Source of the DNA: Iamia sp035575815
GTDB lineage: Bacteria > Actinomycetota > Acidimicrobiia > Acidimicrobiales > Iamiaceae
Length of the DNA stretch: 11,937 nt
Assembly (NCBI RefSeq): GCF_035575815.1
Contig: NZ_DATLXO010000044.1
Coordinates: 1-11,937 of the forward strand
Reading direction: 5' to 3'
Below are positions 11,609-11,937 of this stretch, piece by piece (the first letter of the stretch is position 1; each line of letters begins with the position of its first letter). The notes under the pieces are model-generated. The model worked only from the letters and a program-made list of their open reading frames with translations, did not search any database and was not told the DNA's origin. The position numbers and the translations under genes were made by a program.

Positions 11609-11937
11609 GCGACGGTGGGCGATGTGGGCGGCGGTGTGTTGGACCCGGCGTCGGGTCCGATCCACCACCCGGGTCCCGACCCCCACGACGGGGAACGGAT
11701 CCGCGACTGCGACCGCGTTGGGGAGATGAGCGGCGAGGGCCTTGCGGAACGGCTCGTGCAGGTCGGTCACCGTGGCGGTCACCGCGTCCTTCCACCACTT
11801 CGGTTGGCGACCCAGCCAGGTACCGAGCTCGGGGCCTTGGCGGCCCTCGATGACGTCGATGACCAGGACCCGACCGGGCACTCCGGTTCCCGACAGGCCC
11901 AGCGCCGCTTGTGCCACACCGGGCTCACCGGGGACCC
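11609..11937 (-). pseudogene. Remnant of an ISL3-family transposase, internally deleted and frameshifted
   Basis: DDE-type transposase debris that continues beyond the right edge. In the frame beginning at 11937 the sequence reads SPVWHKRRWACREPECPVGSW (two segments, ending near 11863), matching the N-terminal zinc-ribbon of ISL3 transposases with its C-x4-C pair. Near 11865-11880 the similarity switches frame to VLVIDVIEGRQGPELGTWL, then WWKDAVTATVTDLHEPFRKA, AVAVADPFPVVGVGTRVVD and RRRVQHTAAHIAHRR (to 11609). These are the central ISL3 catalytic region, including the Asp of the ADPFHVV-type motif (here ADPFPVV). The helix-turn-helix and the first catalytic Asp, normally about 100 residues between these parts (family knowledge from memory), are missing, and the C-terminal third is gone. 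The middle frame remains open to a stop at 11489 but the tail is low-complexity nonsense. It cannot be an active transposase. Confidence 0.82.

Noticed and set aside
11489..11917. Intact small 142-residue protein
   Set aside because: Only its first two thirds resemble an ISL3 catalytic core; the N-terminal part of that transposase lies in another frame and the C-terminal tail is unrelated Ser/Pro/Arg-rich sequence, so it is a remnant.
1..11937. CRISPR array, restriction-modification, toxin-antitoxin, prophage or biosynthetic cluster
   Set aside because: I looked for repeat-spacer periodicity and for hallmark motifs in all plausible reading frames and saw none.

Overview
This is high-GC chromosomal DNA from an actinobacterium. 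The protein families (Ski2-like helicase with a DUF3516 tail, SCO6745-family protein, bacterial PH-domain membrane protein, fused MFS/spermidine-synthase-like protein, DUF2254) and the frequent GTG starts without Shine-Dalgarno sequences support this. Acidimicrobiia is a reasonable guess but cannot be proven from the sequence alone. Almost all of the window is ordinary housekeeping or accessory coding sequence, and I see no defence, CRISPR, phage or biosynthetic system.

Left part (1-3077, minus strand): four closely packed genes read leftward in the order SCO6745-family protein, class I mannose-6-phosphate isomerase (manA), alkyladenine-type DNA glycosylase, and a NUDIX hydrolase cut by the left edge. 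The glycosylase start codon directly abuts the manA stop in the same frame. Divergent from this operon, across a 158-bp spacer holding a perfect inverted repeat, is ohr (organic hydroperoxide reductase). Peroxide detoxification, alkylated-base repair and possibly nucleotide clean-up therefore lie side by side, which is suggestive but not proof of joint function.

Middle part (3236-8279, plus strand): ohr, a small two-helix PH-domain membrane protein, a large DUF3516 RNA/DNA helicase, and a membrane-anchored spermidine-synthase-like protein with a degenerate active site. The spacer before the helicase holds three nested complementary pairings and a -10 element placed for a leaderless transcript. 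A perfect palindrome follows the helicase stop.

Right part (8432-11937): a secreted, probably lipid-anchored GH16 glycoside hydrolase with an N-terminal CBM96/DNRLRE-like domain (plus strand) converges on a four-helix DUF2254 membrane protein (minus strand). A 12-bp perfect hairpin separates them and probably terminates transcription from one or both sides. The right edge holds a decayed ISL3-family transposase in which the zinc-binding N-terminus is joined out of frame to the middle of the catalytic domain.
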